A DNA stretch of 49,000 nt from Zygnema cylindricum (Eukaryota > Streptophyta > Zygnematophyceae > Zygnematales > Zygnemataceae). The stretch covers positions 1 through 49,000 of the forward strand of contig JBBHKE010001338.1 in assembly GCA_037447655.1 (NCBI GenBank), read 5' to 3'. Of this stretch, positions 22,499 through 33,251 are shown piece after piece; the stretch's first letter is position 1, and each line of letters starts with the position of its first letter. The notes under the pieces are model-generated. The model was not told the DNA's origin. It saw only the letters and a program-made list of their open reading frames with translations, and did not search any database. The position numbers were made by a program, and so were the translations under genes.

Positions 22499-23031
22499 CA
22501 ACGCGAATCGCTATTAGCGTATATAACGCTAATTCGGTTCCCCTAAATTTTGACCCAAATTCTTAAATAGAATGAGTAATTCTATTGTTTTCTTCACGCC
22601 TTTTAGGGTTTTGTTCCAATTAGCGTTATTAACGAAATTATATTGCGATTTAAACAGTGTGGTGAACGGTCAGTGTCATACCGTACAAAAATGTACCTTT
22701 CTAAGTGAAAAAGTACAAAAAATGATTTAACATAACCGCGCTCGCATGTGAATGTGCGCTTTAAACAGGGGATGAAATCGGGTCGTCAAAAATCACGTTG
22801 CACATATTCGTCCGACAACCATGTTGTCGACCGTGTGAAAGTTACGATTTGTCAGATTTTATACGTGTACCTATGTCAGTGTAAACATATTTATGGCGAG
22901 TACATATTTTTTAGAAAACCCCAAATTAGAGTAAATGTTAATTTTTGAAAATTTTGAAATTCCCAATTAGCGTTAATAACACTATTTTTTTTTAAGCTAT
23001 TGATTCTTGACGCTAATAGCGATTCGGGGTG
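22499..23031. mobile_element. Long CACCG-family element
   Basis: Starts CAACGCGAATCGCTATTAGCG and ends CGCTAATAGCGATTCGGGGTG, with TA at 22497-22498 and 23032-23033. The interior at about 22670-22715 carries GAACGGTCAGTGTCATACCG followed by the A- and T-rich GTAC stem. It is 533 bp with no gene. Confidence 0.85.
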
Positions 23032-23033
23032 TA

Positions 23034-25192
23034 CAAGTCAAAAAATGCCTGTAACACGGGCACGGTTCGTGTCGTCTTTTATTATGCTTCACACACGGGA
23101 ATGGTTCGTGTTATGTTTCTTCACGTTTTTTATTGCCTTTAACAAAAATATATAACCATTATAGTATATGAAAGTGTTGCAAATATAAATGTCTTAAAGG
23201 ATTTAAACATATAATCCATATCATTTGCGCCACTACACCATTTGCGCCACTTTCGACCGACCCTACTTTAAAACGAGACATGTACAACCTTTGCACCACT
23301 TTTGGCAAACCGCGCATAATTTTAAAGTTGCCAGGTCTCGGTGTCGGTGTGGTCTTGGTCGTGTCGTGTTGTTGTCGATACGTAAAGTTACCTAACGTAC
23401 GCTTGTACCGTCTTCAAGTCAAAACACTTGGGCAAGACACGACGTGCCCAACACGTACGCTTTGTTGGAATACTGGGAGAATCGGCGGATCAGCCGAAAT
23501 CTTGTTTTGGTTCAGTTTGTTCTGTATGCTGTTGTGTCCACTGTCAGTTTTTGTTACGTTTCTTTTGGTCTCTGTCTTGTTACATTTATTGTTTTTTCGT
23601 TGGCTGTGTTTGATTCAGTTAGGCTCGTTAATGTAATTAGTGTGAGGATTTGATTGGGCGCAACGTTTCTGGTGCCCTATGAAATTTTGGTGTTTTTCTT
23701 TGTTACATGTTCATTTTGTGTTTCTTGTTTCGTATTGTCTTGTACGGTCACTATGTTATTTAGTGCGATGTACGTGGCTGGTTCGTTTTAGTGCGCGCCA
23801 CCTTGTTTCGAGAATTGAATTTCTTGTCAGGCGCACGTCTGCCTGTGGATTTCAGCGCTCTTGTATTTGTCTCCAGTTGTCTCCTGTTAGTGGTGTTAGT
23901 GGTCGTTAGTTGTATGTGTTAGGAAGGTATATTAGTGAGTGTTTCAATCAGTTTAGTATGCAGTCTCTAAGAGGAGATGCATCATGTGTGGAGACACATC
24001 AAGATGTAGAGAGAGGGGAAGAGTAGGGAAGTATGTGATGTAAGAATTATGGTAGCGAGATAGTATGTGAGTCAGAAGTGAGAGAGGGAGGGGTTGTATT
24101 GAAAACCTTGGGCTTAATATATTGATATTTTGGTCGATGATTTTTGTTGTGAGCTATGAGAACTTTTTATGTTTAGGAATATGCTTATTGAATATTTGGC
24201 TGTATGATTGTTTGCATTTGAAGGAGCACTTTCAGCAATCCTAACACGCTTGACTTCAAACAATTTTACAACAAAAAACTGAGTGATTTCACAGTTGAAT
24301 GTGACTTGAGCCCATCACTAATACTTTTCGCTCGCTTCCTTTCGCAGTCTTTGCGTAGCCATTCCTCGCGTTGCTCTGTTGTCTCTTTTGCCATATTTGT
24401 AGCGATACTTCCAGCGGCTTGTCCACTTGGTGGACAGCGCACTGCATCCACACCTACAACGTGCTCATTCCCTACTTGTCTTTGTATTTACACAGTCATG
24501 TTCCATCCCATTATTTTATTGGTAAAATAAGGGTTCAACAATCGTACATTTATGTTTTCAATGATAAATTTCGGAGTATGCATTATTCTTACACAACTTC
24601 TCTTCATTTTGGTCTACTTTGGCATTTTCAAATTCCTGGAGTTAATCAACTCACGCTACTCACACCTACACATCTTGCACCTCTTTCACAAACTGCTCTT
24701 AGAATAAAACAGCAGAAGCCCAAGAACCCAAAAGGGGAACTCGTAAATGTACCATGAAAACTATTATTATTACCATGTAAAATCACATGGTAAAATCTCA
24801 TACTAACCCCAAGGGAGAAAAAACACAATATTCTCTTGGTCATGGCGATACTTCACAATGACAAATGAAATGCAAACGCGTCCAAAAAGATGTTTCATAT
24901 ATTCATTGATATACAAAACATGTTTGTTTTTTTTTTAACAATAATGCTTAAATGCGACGAACGTGAAAATCTTCACCTAAATTTCATTCTTGAGAACCAA
25001 AAAACATCTCTGGCCCTTCTGAAAAAAAAGTTTCTCGATTGTTACAAAACTTTAACGAACGATACGAAAGTAACGAATACTACGTAGTTTTCGGAAAAAA
25101 GTTGAAGTCTGTACGAATAGGACAACTAGGCACAAGTGAGTGGCGTCGGCACGAGAAAGTACACTCAAGTTTGCTTCACGATAATAAAGACT
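23034..25192. other. Repeat-derived intergenic DNA
   Basis: 23270-23400 matches 3936-4060. 23400-23900 is G/T-rich with overlapping open frames in several registers, which is expected of skewed composition and not evidence of genes. 23970-24110 is GA-rich. 24780-24800 holds a small hairpin of CATGTAAAATCACATGG type. No complete gene was seen. Confidence 0.4.
24266..24470 (-). pseudogene. Possible protein-coding remnant, unknown
   Basis: On the minus strand a frame open to both sides reads DAVRCPPSGQAAGS, then AKETTEQREEWLRKDCERKR. The Pro-Gly-rich lead-in followed by a charged helical segment loosely resembles the C-terminal part of plant Myb/SANT- or NAM-associated proteins that accompany Harbinger elements. 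It also resembles E-T-EQRE-type repeats seen in some mobile-element proteins. It has no proper start codon and no partner exons. It may be a chance frame. Confidence 0.22.
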
Positions 25193-25543
25193 AGGGGAAA
25201 TTGCGGGAACCTGTTCTCACGTATTCAAACATCAAAATTGCAAACACAGAAAACAGCGGAGCATAGATGTTTCATTCGTTAAAATTTTGAAAATTTTACG
25301 ATTATGCATTATTTTTTGGGTTTTTTTAGCTTTTCGTAAATTTCGTATACTTTTCGTGTACGGAAAACATGTACGGATGTAATGCACGGAATTTTCAAAA
25401 ATAACATTTGAAGTACAACGTGAATCGTTATTAGAGTTAAGAAACCGATACGCGTTCCCATGTTTTTTAGGGTTAGCCGCGATAGCCTCTGTTCACATTT
25501 TTTATCTCTGAACATGTGAGAATAGGTTCTCGCAATTTTCCCT
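25193..25543. mobile_element. TIR element, GGGGAAATTGCG family
   Basis: The left end (25193-25222), with GGGGAAATTGCGGGAACC, and the right end (25514-25543), with GGTTCTCGCAATTTTCCC, match as inverses at about 26 of 30 bases. The element is 351 bp. The interior near 25420-25435 has CGTGAATCGTTATTAGAG, a piece of the CACCG family. No clear target duplication was seen. Confidence 0.55.
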
Positions 25544-26279
25544 CGTCCTTATGACTTGGAATGGAATCTGCGTACGACTTTCCGTGCAACGCACTCAATT
25601 TCCACTGTCGACGCCTTTATTTGACACTTATTTTGTACGTCTTTATAAAATAATAACACGCTTTAGTACGGAATGACACATTTCGTGTGCTACACTTTTT
25701 AAAAACATTTAAAATTAGTAGCTAACACTATTTTAACAGTACCAATATTAACTCAAAAAAAATATAGCGAGTATTCTCCCTCGTGCTAAAACTTTCCAAC
25801 TCGTGTGACACCTGCGTGATCGCTTTTCATTTGCTGTCAGGGTGATAATTTAACTAAAATCGATTTGCGCGATGATTTCTGCTAAAGTTTTTTCCTGAGC
25901 TGGTTTGCGTGCCCGTTGGTCGAAAATTTGAAACCGCCAAAATGAGATTTTCTCGTTGGGAACTGGATTTTGTAGTAAAACCACAAAAAAACCGGTAATT
26001 GAATACATGAGCACATACCCTAAGTTGTAGTATCATTTCTGATTAAATGTTTCGATTTTTTATTTGTTAATAAGTCAAATTTGGTCAACGCATTTTAAAA
26101 AATGTGAAATTTTGAATAATGCGCATATGCATTATTTTTCAAAATACTTTACCGTGCGCATAGTACGAATGAAACATCTATGCCGCGGAGTATGTGTACT
26201 TTGCTATGTGTCCTAACTAGAGTCGATGTTTTGCTGACTTTAGATCCTTCAACGGAAAATAGTTTTAAGTTTTGTACAC
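25544..26279. other. Intergenic DNA with inverted-repeat words
   Basis: The word GCATAGATGTTTCATTCGT at 25260-25279 recurs in inverted form at 26164-26182, suggesting a larger worn inverted-repeat unit of about 0.9 kb around the TIR element. No gene seen. Confidence 0.35.
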
Positions 26280-26281
26280 TA

Positions 26282-26476
26282 CACCGTGAATCGTTATTCG
26301 CTTAAAGGTTTCTTTAGCGTGTAGGAACAATTACCGTTGTTTACGCTAATTGAGAATTTGGAAAAGAACCCTAAATGGCGTAAAAGAAAAAACAGAATAA
26401 TTTATGCTGCTTAAGAATTTGGGGAAAAAAATGGTACCTTAAATAGCGTCCATTACGCCAATAACGATTCACGGTA
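26282..26476. mobile_element. Short CACCG-family element
   Basis: Starts CACCGTGAATCGTTATTCGC and ends AATAACGATTCACGGTA (last base changed), with TA at 26280-26281 and 26477-26478. It is nearly the same as 19307-19522, including AAAGGTTTCTTTAGCGTG and GGTACCTTAAATAGCGTCC. Confidence 0.88.
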
Positions 26477-26481
26477 TAATA

Positions 26482-27019
26482 CACCGCGCATCGTTATTAG
26501 TGTCAAAGTCACTAATTTGGGTTCTTAACATTTTGATTTTTTTCCTCAAATAGGATGCATGATTTTAATTTTTCCTTGACGTTAATTGAGGTACCGTACA
26601 AAATAGCGTAAAGAACTAAAGCTCAATAAGATCTAAATAGCGTGGTGTATGGTCGATGTCAGACCGTACATAAATGTACCTTTTCAAGTGAAAATTTTAC
26701 AAAAATGAAGTAAATCGGACGCGTACGCATAGGAACGTGCACTAAAAAACCGGGATTGGTCTGACACGTAAATTAGTCTGACATGTACGGATATTTAAAT
26801 TTCACTACGGTGTACGATTTTTAAAATTTTGTACGGATACATATAATAATGTATATAATCGTACAGAAAATTTTCCATTTTTGCTGTTCCAAATTAGCGT
26901 TAACACTAAAATTAGAATAAACCTTTTTTTTTTTTTTTTTCAAATTCTTAATTAGCGTCAATGACGGTATATTTACTTACACACTATTTAAACTCTGACA
27001 CTAATAACGATGCGCGGTG
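26482..27019. mobile_element. Long CACCG-family element
   Basis: Starts CACCGCGCATCGTTATTAGTG and ends CACTAATAACGATGCGCGGTG, with TA at 26480-26481 and 27020-27021. The interior near 26645-26700 carries ATGGTCGATGTCAGACCG and the GTACC-rich stem. It is separated by three bases from the preceding short element. Immediately after it, 27022-27036 is a second family terminus (GATTCACGGTGTA), the remnant of another copy. Confidence 0.88.
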
Positions 27020-27294
27020 TAGTGATTCACGGTGTACTGTCGGTTCTCGTCACGTATTGACAAAACACTATTAACTGATTATTATAATAAAATGAAAAAT
27101 ATTTATAATATTTATTTCCAATACCGCGATGGTAATAAAGCTTTCACTGGACAGGACACGGCTCAATCGACGGCTGGCGCAATATAGTCGTTTGCTCCTT
27201 TGTTCAAACCCTAATTGCCGCACAGTAGTTTTTATTGTCGCGTATTGTCGTAACTCGTATTAATTTGGCATACTTTGGCTTTCTCAGTACAGTA

Positions 27295-27510
27295 CACCGT
27301 GTATCGCTATTAGTGTTAATGTTCTTATTGCAACTTAAAACATCTTTTATCCGTACACAGGTGTCCGATTTTCAATTTGAGACCGCCGATCGGAAGCTGA
27401 GAATGTTCCCTTTAAACTGCAACCGTCAGATCAAATACACGACAAGTGTGTACGGATAAGAGATGCTTTAAGCGGCAAAAAAACATTAACACTAATAGCG
27501 ATTCACGGTT
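27295..27510. mobile_element. Short CACCG-family element
   Basis: Starts CACCGTGTATCGCTATTAGTG and ends CACTAATAGCGATTCACGGTT, with TA at 27293-27294 and 27511-27512. A truncated relative lies at 5968-6120. It is 216 bp with no gene. Confidence 0.85.
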
Positions 27511-27512
27511 TA

Positions 27513-27909
27513 CTGTACCGTACAGCACCATCGCTTAAAGCCGTTTCCTTTACGACTACATTGTAACTTACTCACTTGTAATCGAATACTTTTCTTTATT
27601 TCAAAAAGTGCGATGTAAAAAACCATCAAAGTACAAAAAATGCTGCTGACGCCCAGACAAAATACTGTACATCTTTTATCGTATCTTGTTAACGTCAAAG
27701 TTTAGCGTGGATATTGCAGTAGTTTTAAGAGGTTTTCTTACACATCCACCAAATCAAATTTGAATTTTCGAAATAGTAGGCTTGTAGGATACGTTTGTGG
27801 GGGAAAACTATCAAATACAAAAAGGAGGTAAACGTTGCAGAATAAATGCAAGAAGGTAAATATAGTACAATTTAAGTTAAATAATTTAATATGAAAATAA
27901 GTTCCATCC
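27513..27909. other. Intergenic DNA upstream of the tRNA gene
   Basis: 27590-27650 is a dispersed repeat shared with 22325-22405. The final 60 bases are AT-rich with CAAGAAGG and TTTAAGTTAAATAATTTAAT just before the tRNA, the usual AT-rich setting of plant tRNA 5' flanks. No gene seen. Confidence 0.4.
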
Positions 27910-27981
27910 GGTTCTATAGTGTAGTGGTTAGCACTCTGGACTTTGAATCCAGCAACCTGGGTTCAAGTCCCGGTAGAACCT
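27910..27981 (+). tRNA. trnQ-UUG: tRNA-Gln (anticodon TTG)
   Basis: A complete 72-nt cloverleaf. The acceptor stem GGTTCTA pairs with TAGAACC, with discriminator T at 27981. The D arm lies around AGTGTAGTGGTTAGCACT. The anticodon stem CTGGA pairs with TCCAG around loop CTTTGAA, giving anticodon TTG, which reads CAA glutamine codons. The T arm is CTGGG-TTCAAGT-CCCGG. The internal A box (TAGTGGTTAGC) and B box (GGTTCAAGTCC) are intact, and a T5 run at 27992-27996 is a likely Pol III stop. There is no intron and no encoded CCA. The sequence looks functional, although organellar-free tRNA-like repeats cannot be excluded without knowing copy number. Confidence 0.95.
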
Positions 27982-28151
27982 CCATGAAAAGTTTTTAATG
28001 CGACATATAATTTGTGACTCGAAATGCAAATTATATATTTGCTTAAAGAATACAAAATTCTTATTTGCGTATGGAAATGCTATCGGTGTAAAATGCTTGT
28101 GCGACCGTGTAGTACGCGCTAAAATTATTGAAGTTTGTTTACTTTGTAGTT

Positions 28152-28656
28152 AGGGTGAACTTCCATTAGAGGAAAAGTGGGGTTGTTTACTGGACGCCGT
28201 ATGATTTCGTACAGATTCGTACCATTTTATTTTTTTTGTCAGACGAAACATGACGAAACATGTCTACTGGATGGCTCCAGTTTAATAGGCGTAAATGTCG
28301 ACCGTTGGATTTTTCACTTTTTTAGATTCGCGAAGCAATCACGCACATCGTCCAGTGTGAAGAGACTCTCCTCGGGAGGAGAGTTTCTTCACACTAGTCG
28401 CGTACCATTGGTGCACGTGAAATTAGGAAAAAAAAATCCACCACGAACAGGCAATGTCAATCAAACACGTCGTACACGCCATGTGCTTTCCACCACGGTG
28501 TATGAAGGTCGACCGAAATATCTTCGCACGCTCCTTCTTACATCCGCAGACCTCAAAAGTTTGCGGCGCCTTTTTGACATTCAATTACGAAACTTTGATT
28601 TTCAATTTCAAAATTAAAATCTGGTCGCGAAATTTTCGTACGAGTCATTAACTACT
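28152..28656. mobile_element. AGGGTGAAG-family element, right end not found
   Basis: Begins AGGGTGAACTTCCAT followed by AGTGGGGTTGTTTACTGG, as in the copy at 8714-9578. No right end is visible before the copia element begins at 28657, so this copy is probably cut off or interrupted. The 146-codon frame inside (28177-28617) has no recognisable motif. Confidence 0.45.
28354..28395. other. Strong hairpin, 20-bp stem with 2-base loop
   Basis: AGTGTGAAGAGACTCTCCTC at 28354-28373 and GAGGAGAGTTTCTTCACACT at 28376-28395 are inverses at 19 of 20 positions, separated by GG. A weaker related arrangement (AGTCTCCTC...GAGGAAAC) is in the same family near 8920-8950. Confidence 0.8.
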
Positions 28657-29399
28657 TGAGATTCTGTGTCCTCCACTAGGCTACAGAATACAGGAAGCCT
28701 CTAGATAGTTTTTAACTTACCCACTTCAAGCCACAACCACTGCTGCCCAATAATGCAAAATGACAGTTTGACAAAACTTTTGTGCAACCGGGACTCCCCT
28801 GAGTCCATAGCAAAAAAAAACACTGAAAACGGTCAACCAGCCGATAAGTTATGAGCCGGCAAAAATGCCAATTTTATGCAAAGCTCTCTTAAAGAGAGGT
28901 GACTATCTACTACATTTTCTTAAGTCCTAAATCCCTCTCACAACCCCTATTTACGGAAGTACGGACCAATCATATGACTGTAAAGTACAGAAAGGTATTA
29001 TGGTCGGTGTCCTTTCTGTACGACCTGTGTACGACAAGGCCACTGAGCAGACGCGTGTCACTTTTCCACTCGTCTGAATGTTCCCCGGAATTCCTGCGAC
29101 CAAATGTTACCCCTCTACGTGGCGCCAAGTCATGCCACGTCTATAAACGTCAAAGTGACCACTCCGCGATCTCAGCATTGATATGGGCTGTCGGATTAAA
29201 TCGACACTAACTGTCGACCGTCGAAACAAATGTCTGATTCATTTGTTTTGTGCGAAATAACGTCCGCAATGAAATACTTTAAATAGTTCTATGTTCGTTT
29301 GTTCACATTTCAGTTAATCCGTTTCATGACCATGTATTAGTTTAAATACGTATTACACCCCATGTAATTTAACAGACTTCACGACAGACTGGTTAGAGT
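28657..29399 (-). mobile_element. 3' LTR, first part (split by solo LTR)
   Basis: Matches 35023-35762 of the other LTR from its first bases (TGAGATTCTGTGTCC versus TGAAATTTTGTGTCC). It stops at AGAGT, where the nested solo LTR begins. The remainder of this LTR is 30403-30680. Confidence 0.88.
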
Positions 29400-30397
29400 T
29401 GTAATTTTGTGTCCTCTGTTTGGACCAAAAATCAGGAAGCCTCTAGGTAGTTTTTCACTAACCCACTTTCATCTACAGTAAATGCCACCCAAGCAATCAA
29501 CTAGATAGTCTGGTTGTATCCTTGTGCATTCTGGACTCCCCTGAGTCCACAACAAAAAGAATCACTGAAAATTCCCAACCAGGCGATTAATTATCAAGTG
29601 GCAAAGATGTCAATATATACACAAGCTTGTTGGGAGAGAGGTGGCTACCTCCTCAATTCACTAAGTTCTAAACCCTCTCATAACCCCTATCTGCTGATGT
29701 ACGAACCAATCAAAAGACTGTGCAGTACCGAGAGGTACTATGGCCGACGTACTTTGTGTACGGTCTGTGTACGACAAGGCCATGGAGTGGATGCCTGTCT
29801 CCTTCGGGTTTGTCCTCATGTTCTCCGGCATTTCCTATTCCGAATGAGATCGTGCCACGTGTTGCCAGGACATGTCTTGCCTGAAAAACGCCGAGGTGGC
29901 CATTTCGGGATCTTGGTGATGGTGTGAGTCGTCGGATCATAACTGACTTTTCATGATAGCCGTTTAAAATCAAATGTTTGGTACATTTGTTTTTGGTGCG
30001 TACTAAAACTCGAACTACTTTCTATGTTCTCTATTTGGAATTCCGTTAATCCGACTAGCCGACTAACTAATGTTTGAATAGCTATCAAACCCTATGTATC
30101 TTAACAGACTACTACGACAGACTGGTAAGGTTTGACGGCTACGCCTCACCCTACCGGTTAGAGGTTCGAGTCCTGCCGACTCAACCTTTTTGGTTGAGGT
30201 TGACTTAAGTCACTCTTTAGCCCTGCCTATAGAGCTAAGGCAGCCATGGCTACACCGCCCTCTCTCTCCTTCAGTGACTACAACAAGTATGGGGGCTAGA
30301 GAGAGAAGGATGAGGCAGCCTGTTGTGCTTTTCTTTTTTCCTTTTTATTTAGTTTAAGACCTAGAAAAAACCTCCCTTTAATCTAGTGATTTCAACA
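29400..30397 (-). mobile_element. Nested solo LTR of a related copia family
   Basis: A 998-bp unit starts TGTAATTTTGTGTCC and ends GATTTCAACA, resembling the host LTR along its whole length but more distant from it than the two host LTRs are from each other. The exact 5-bp duplication AGAGT lies at 29395-29399 and 30398-30402. No internal region is attached, so it is a solo LTR left by recombination after insertion. Confidence 0.9.
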
Positions 30398-30402
30398 AGA
30401 GT

Positions 30403-30680
30403 TACCGGCTACGCCGTACTCTATCGGTCGGAGGTTCGATTCTTGCTGGACTCAACCTTTTGTTGAGAGTGACATTAGTCACTCTTTAGACCTGCTTGCT
30501 GAACTAAGGCAACCATGGCTTAACCATCCTCTCTAACCATCCTCTCTATCCTTCAGTGACTACAACAAGTATGGGGGCTAAAGATAGGAGGTGAAGACAG
30601 GCTGCCTGCCCTTTTCTTTTTCCTTTTGTACTAACATGATTATGCCTAGAGAATACTATAGAAATACATTAATTTCAACA
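30403..30680 (-). mobile_element. 3' LTR, second part
   Basis: Continues the split LTR and matches 35764-36042, including the tRNA-like B box (30433-30443) and the terminal TTTCAACA. In element sense this is the LTR start, TGTTGAAATT, a common beginning for plant copia LTRs. Confidence 0.88.
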
Positions 30681-30693
30681 CTCCCTTTATTTT
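30681..30693 (-). promoter_or_regulatory. Polypurine tract
   Basis: On the minus strand AAAATAAAGGGAG directly precedes the 3' LTR start TGTTGAAATT. This is the expected place and composition for plus-strand DNA priming. Confidence 0.85.
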
Positions 30694-30735
30694 CTAGTCT
30701 AGTTTTAACTTTAGTTTTAGCTCACATTTTTCTCT

Positions 30736-31532
30736 TCAATATTTCAATTTAGGTGAGGGCACTGGTTTTGTCATCATATCAGCCACCATTTCCTCATCAG
30801 ATATATATACAAAATTTAAAATCTTATTCTCAACTTTTTCCCTCACGAAACTCAATCTTATGTCCATATGTTTAGGTTTGAAATGATGTTTTGGATTAGT
30901 TGCAATTGGAATGGCAGCTTGAAAATCACAAAACTCTTTATGCACTCCCTCTTTCATATACTCAGTTCTGGCAAAAAGGACTAGACCCACATCAATTCTT
31001 TCAGAGCAGAACAAGAGGCCATGTACTCAGCCTCCATAGTAGACCGAGCAACCACCTTTTGTTGCTTACTGCTCCAACAACAAGCACCTTTCCCCACATA
31101 GAACACATACCCAGAAGTGCATCTTCTCATAGGTGCGTCCCTATAACTGGCATCAATCCAAGTAGTGATGTCAATGTGCTCCCCTCCCAAATGCAACCCT
31201 AAATCTCTAGTTCCCACCAGATATCCCATGACTCTCTTAGCTGCCTCCCAGTCTCTCTTCTTAGGATCATAAAGACTCCTACTGAGTACTCCAACTCCTG
31301 CCGCTATATCCGGCGTGGTACAATTCATAAAATTGATCAAACTTCCTACGACCTGTCTATAAGGGATAGACTTCATAAACTCTCTCTCCTCTGCACTCAT
31401 GTGATCATCTAAGGTCATCACTCCTCCTTTTACACTTCTATCACTTTTTTTTTTCAAGTCCATGGGAGTGGTACAAATGTTAGCCTTTTCCATCTGGAAT
31501 TTCTCAAGCATATTACCTATTGCTTCTTTCAA
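30736..31532 (-). pseudogene. Copia RNase H region and polyprotein end
   Basis: Two overlapping frames. The first (31532-30981) carries SIPYRQVVGSLINFM, then TTPDIAAGVGVLSR, TSGYVFYVGKGA, CCWSSKQQ and TMEAEYMA, the copia RNase H signature with its acidic EAEY. The second (31014-30736) continues with HMDIRLSFVREKVE, YISDEEMVADMMTKP and a stop, the usual end of a copia polyprotein. A frame change joins the two near 31000. In function it would degrade the RNA strand during reverse transcription. Confidence 0.88.
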
Positions 31533-31538
31533 AGTAAG

Positions 31539-32100
31539 TCACATAATCCTTTTCCCCCTATCTCTCTCCATTTGTATCCCCAAAATGTATTTTGCATCAC
31601 CTAAATCCTTCATATCAAATATGCCTCTAAGATTTTCCTTTAGTCTATTGATCTTTTCCAAAGACTTACTGAGCACAAGCACATTATCCACATAGATTGT
31701 AATAAAAATGACACCATTCTTATCCTGAAACATATAGATAGAATGGTCATAACTGATTTGTATATACCTTAGAACGGTGAGAAACTCATATAGTTTCTTA
31801 TTCCACTGTCGAGGAGCCTGCTTAAGTCCATATAAAGACTTTATGAGCCTGTAGAGTTTGCTCTCTTCCCCATTCTCCTCCCCATTCTCCATAAACCCCT
31901 GTGGTTGCCTTATGAAAATCTCTTCCTCTAACTCGCCATTAAGAAAGGTAGTCTTAATATCCATCTGGTGTATCTCCATGGCTTTTTGCTGTTGCCAGAC
32001 TGAGGAGAATCCTTACTAAAGAGAACCAAACAACTGTAGCAAAGGTCTCCTCATAGTCAATCTCCTCCTTATGGGTGAACCCTTTGCTACCAATCGAGCC
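31539..32100 (-). pseudogene. Copia reverse transcriptase, catalytic part
   Basis: The frame 31979-31539 has MDIKTTFLNGELEEEIF (first catalytic Asp block), LYGLKQAPRQW, YVDNVLV and DMKDLGDAKYILGIQMER. The family motif is YVDD; here the second Asp is Asn, so polymerase activity should be lost. The preceding bases (about 31980-32090) still encode the KGF...DYEETFA segment, but in a different frame. The frame also ends at a stop shortly before RNase H. Confidence 0.9.
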
Positions 32101-32363
32101 TTATTATCTGGGTTCAATTTTAGTTTAAACACCCATTTACACCCAATCGTTTTTCTGTCATGAGGATAGTCCGCTAGTTCCCAAGTATTTGCTTCCATGA
32201 TAGAGGCCATCTCATCATTTATGGCTCTAATCCATCTATCTTTCTCCGGACTGTTTATTGCTTCCGAGTATGACTGAGGCTCATCTGGGTGAGATAACTT
32301 AGTTAACTTATGAGCAGCATGTTTTTTTTGGATCCTTTTGCTGCTCTTTCTCCCCCCCCTCAA
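32016..32363 (-). pseudogene. Copia reverse transcriptase, N-terminal part
   Basis: Contains EPQSYSEAINSPEKDRW, ANTWELADYP, IGCKWVFKLKLNPD and KARLVAKG, the standard lead-in of copia reverse transcriptase. After VAKG the frame shifts, giving unrelated residues to the stop, while the expected continuation lies in another register. Confidence 0.88.
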
Positions 32364-32410
32364 ACTATGAAGCTGGGATGGAGGGAAGTCTTGGATTTCT
32401 CCTTACTGTC

Positions 32411-33240
32411 TTATCGGCTTACCCCTTCCATGAAAGCTGGTTCTTGTCCCTCCTCTGCTGTCTCCTCGAAGTCCATAGGAATATGTGAGGTTTCCGGTGG
32501 ATTGCATGTGTTTTGGATCTCCCCTGAATCTGCAATCCCTATTTCACTCATGTCCCTTTCGGGAAGGATCGAGGCCTCCTCACCTTCAGACTCAGATCTG
32601 ATTCTTATCTTTTTGGTATATTTAAAAGGATTAAATGACTTCCCTTCATCCATGACAACTAGTTGTTTGACCAGGATGATATCCCTCTTTGCTAAGTCAT
32701 AGACTCTATATCCTTTGACATCCTCATCATATCCTACAAAGTATCCAGGTTTTCTTTTAGCATCTAGTTTCCCGTTTTTCCTATCTGTGTCAAGACTGTA
32801 AATTTGGATGCCGAATACTTTAAGGTGAGAGATATCCAATTTCCTTCCCACCCACCTCTCATAAGGTGTCATTCCCTTTACACTTGAGGTAAGGACTCTA
32901 TTCTTAATGTAGTTGGCACAGTTCATGGCCTCTACCCAAAAAATCTTTCCGATTTTCTTGTCAGCCAACATGCTACATGCAATATCTCGTAGTGTTTGGT
33001 TCAACCTCCCACCTACCCTATTTTGTTCCAGGTTAAACGGTTCGGTTTTCGGATGCTGAACTCCCTCATCTCCCAAATACTCCTTAAATTGTTTAGAGGT
33101 TTATTCTCTCCATTATCACTCCTTATTCTCTAAATGGCAATTTCATGCAACTTCTCACTCCAGGCTTTATATTCTTTGAAGTAAGTTGATGTTTCAGACT
33201 TTATTTTTAGAAAGAAGACTCTAGAGTATCTAGACGAGTC
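32411..33240 (-). pseudogene. Copia integrase core and C-terminal region
   Basis: The open part 33076-32411 reads GGRLNQTLRDIACSML, KKIGKIFWVEAMNCANYI, TPYERWVGRKLDISHLKVFG, KRKPGYFVGYDEDVKGYRVY, the usual end of the copia integrase core and following linker. The segment 33240-33080 carries a matching TVDSSRYSRVFFLK-like piece and an IRSDNGE motif in shifted frames with a stop. The normal NGVAER motif reads NRVGGR here. Confidence 0.87.
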
Positions 33241-33251
33241 AACAGTTATTG

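Noticed and set aside
23280-23909. Overlapping frames in three registers, hydrophobic
   Set aside because: G/T-rich skewed DNA gives long frames by chance; part is a repeat shared with 3.9 kb.
28177-28617. 146-codon open frame
   Set aside because: Lies in repeat DNA of the AGGGTGAAG family and contains the hairpin; the sister copy is not open in this frame.
29514-29927. 137-codon open frame
   Set aside because: Inside the solo LTR; the matching positions in the other LTRs are not open.
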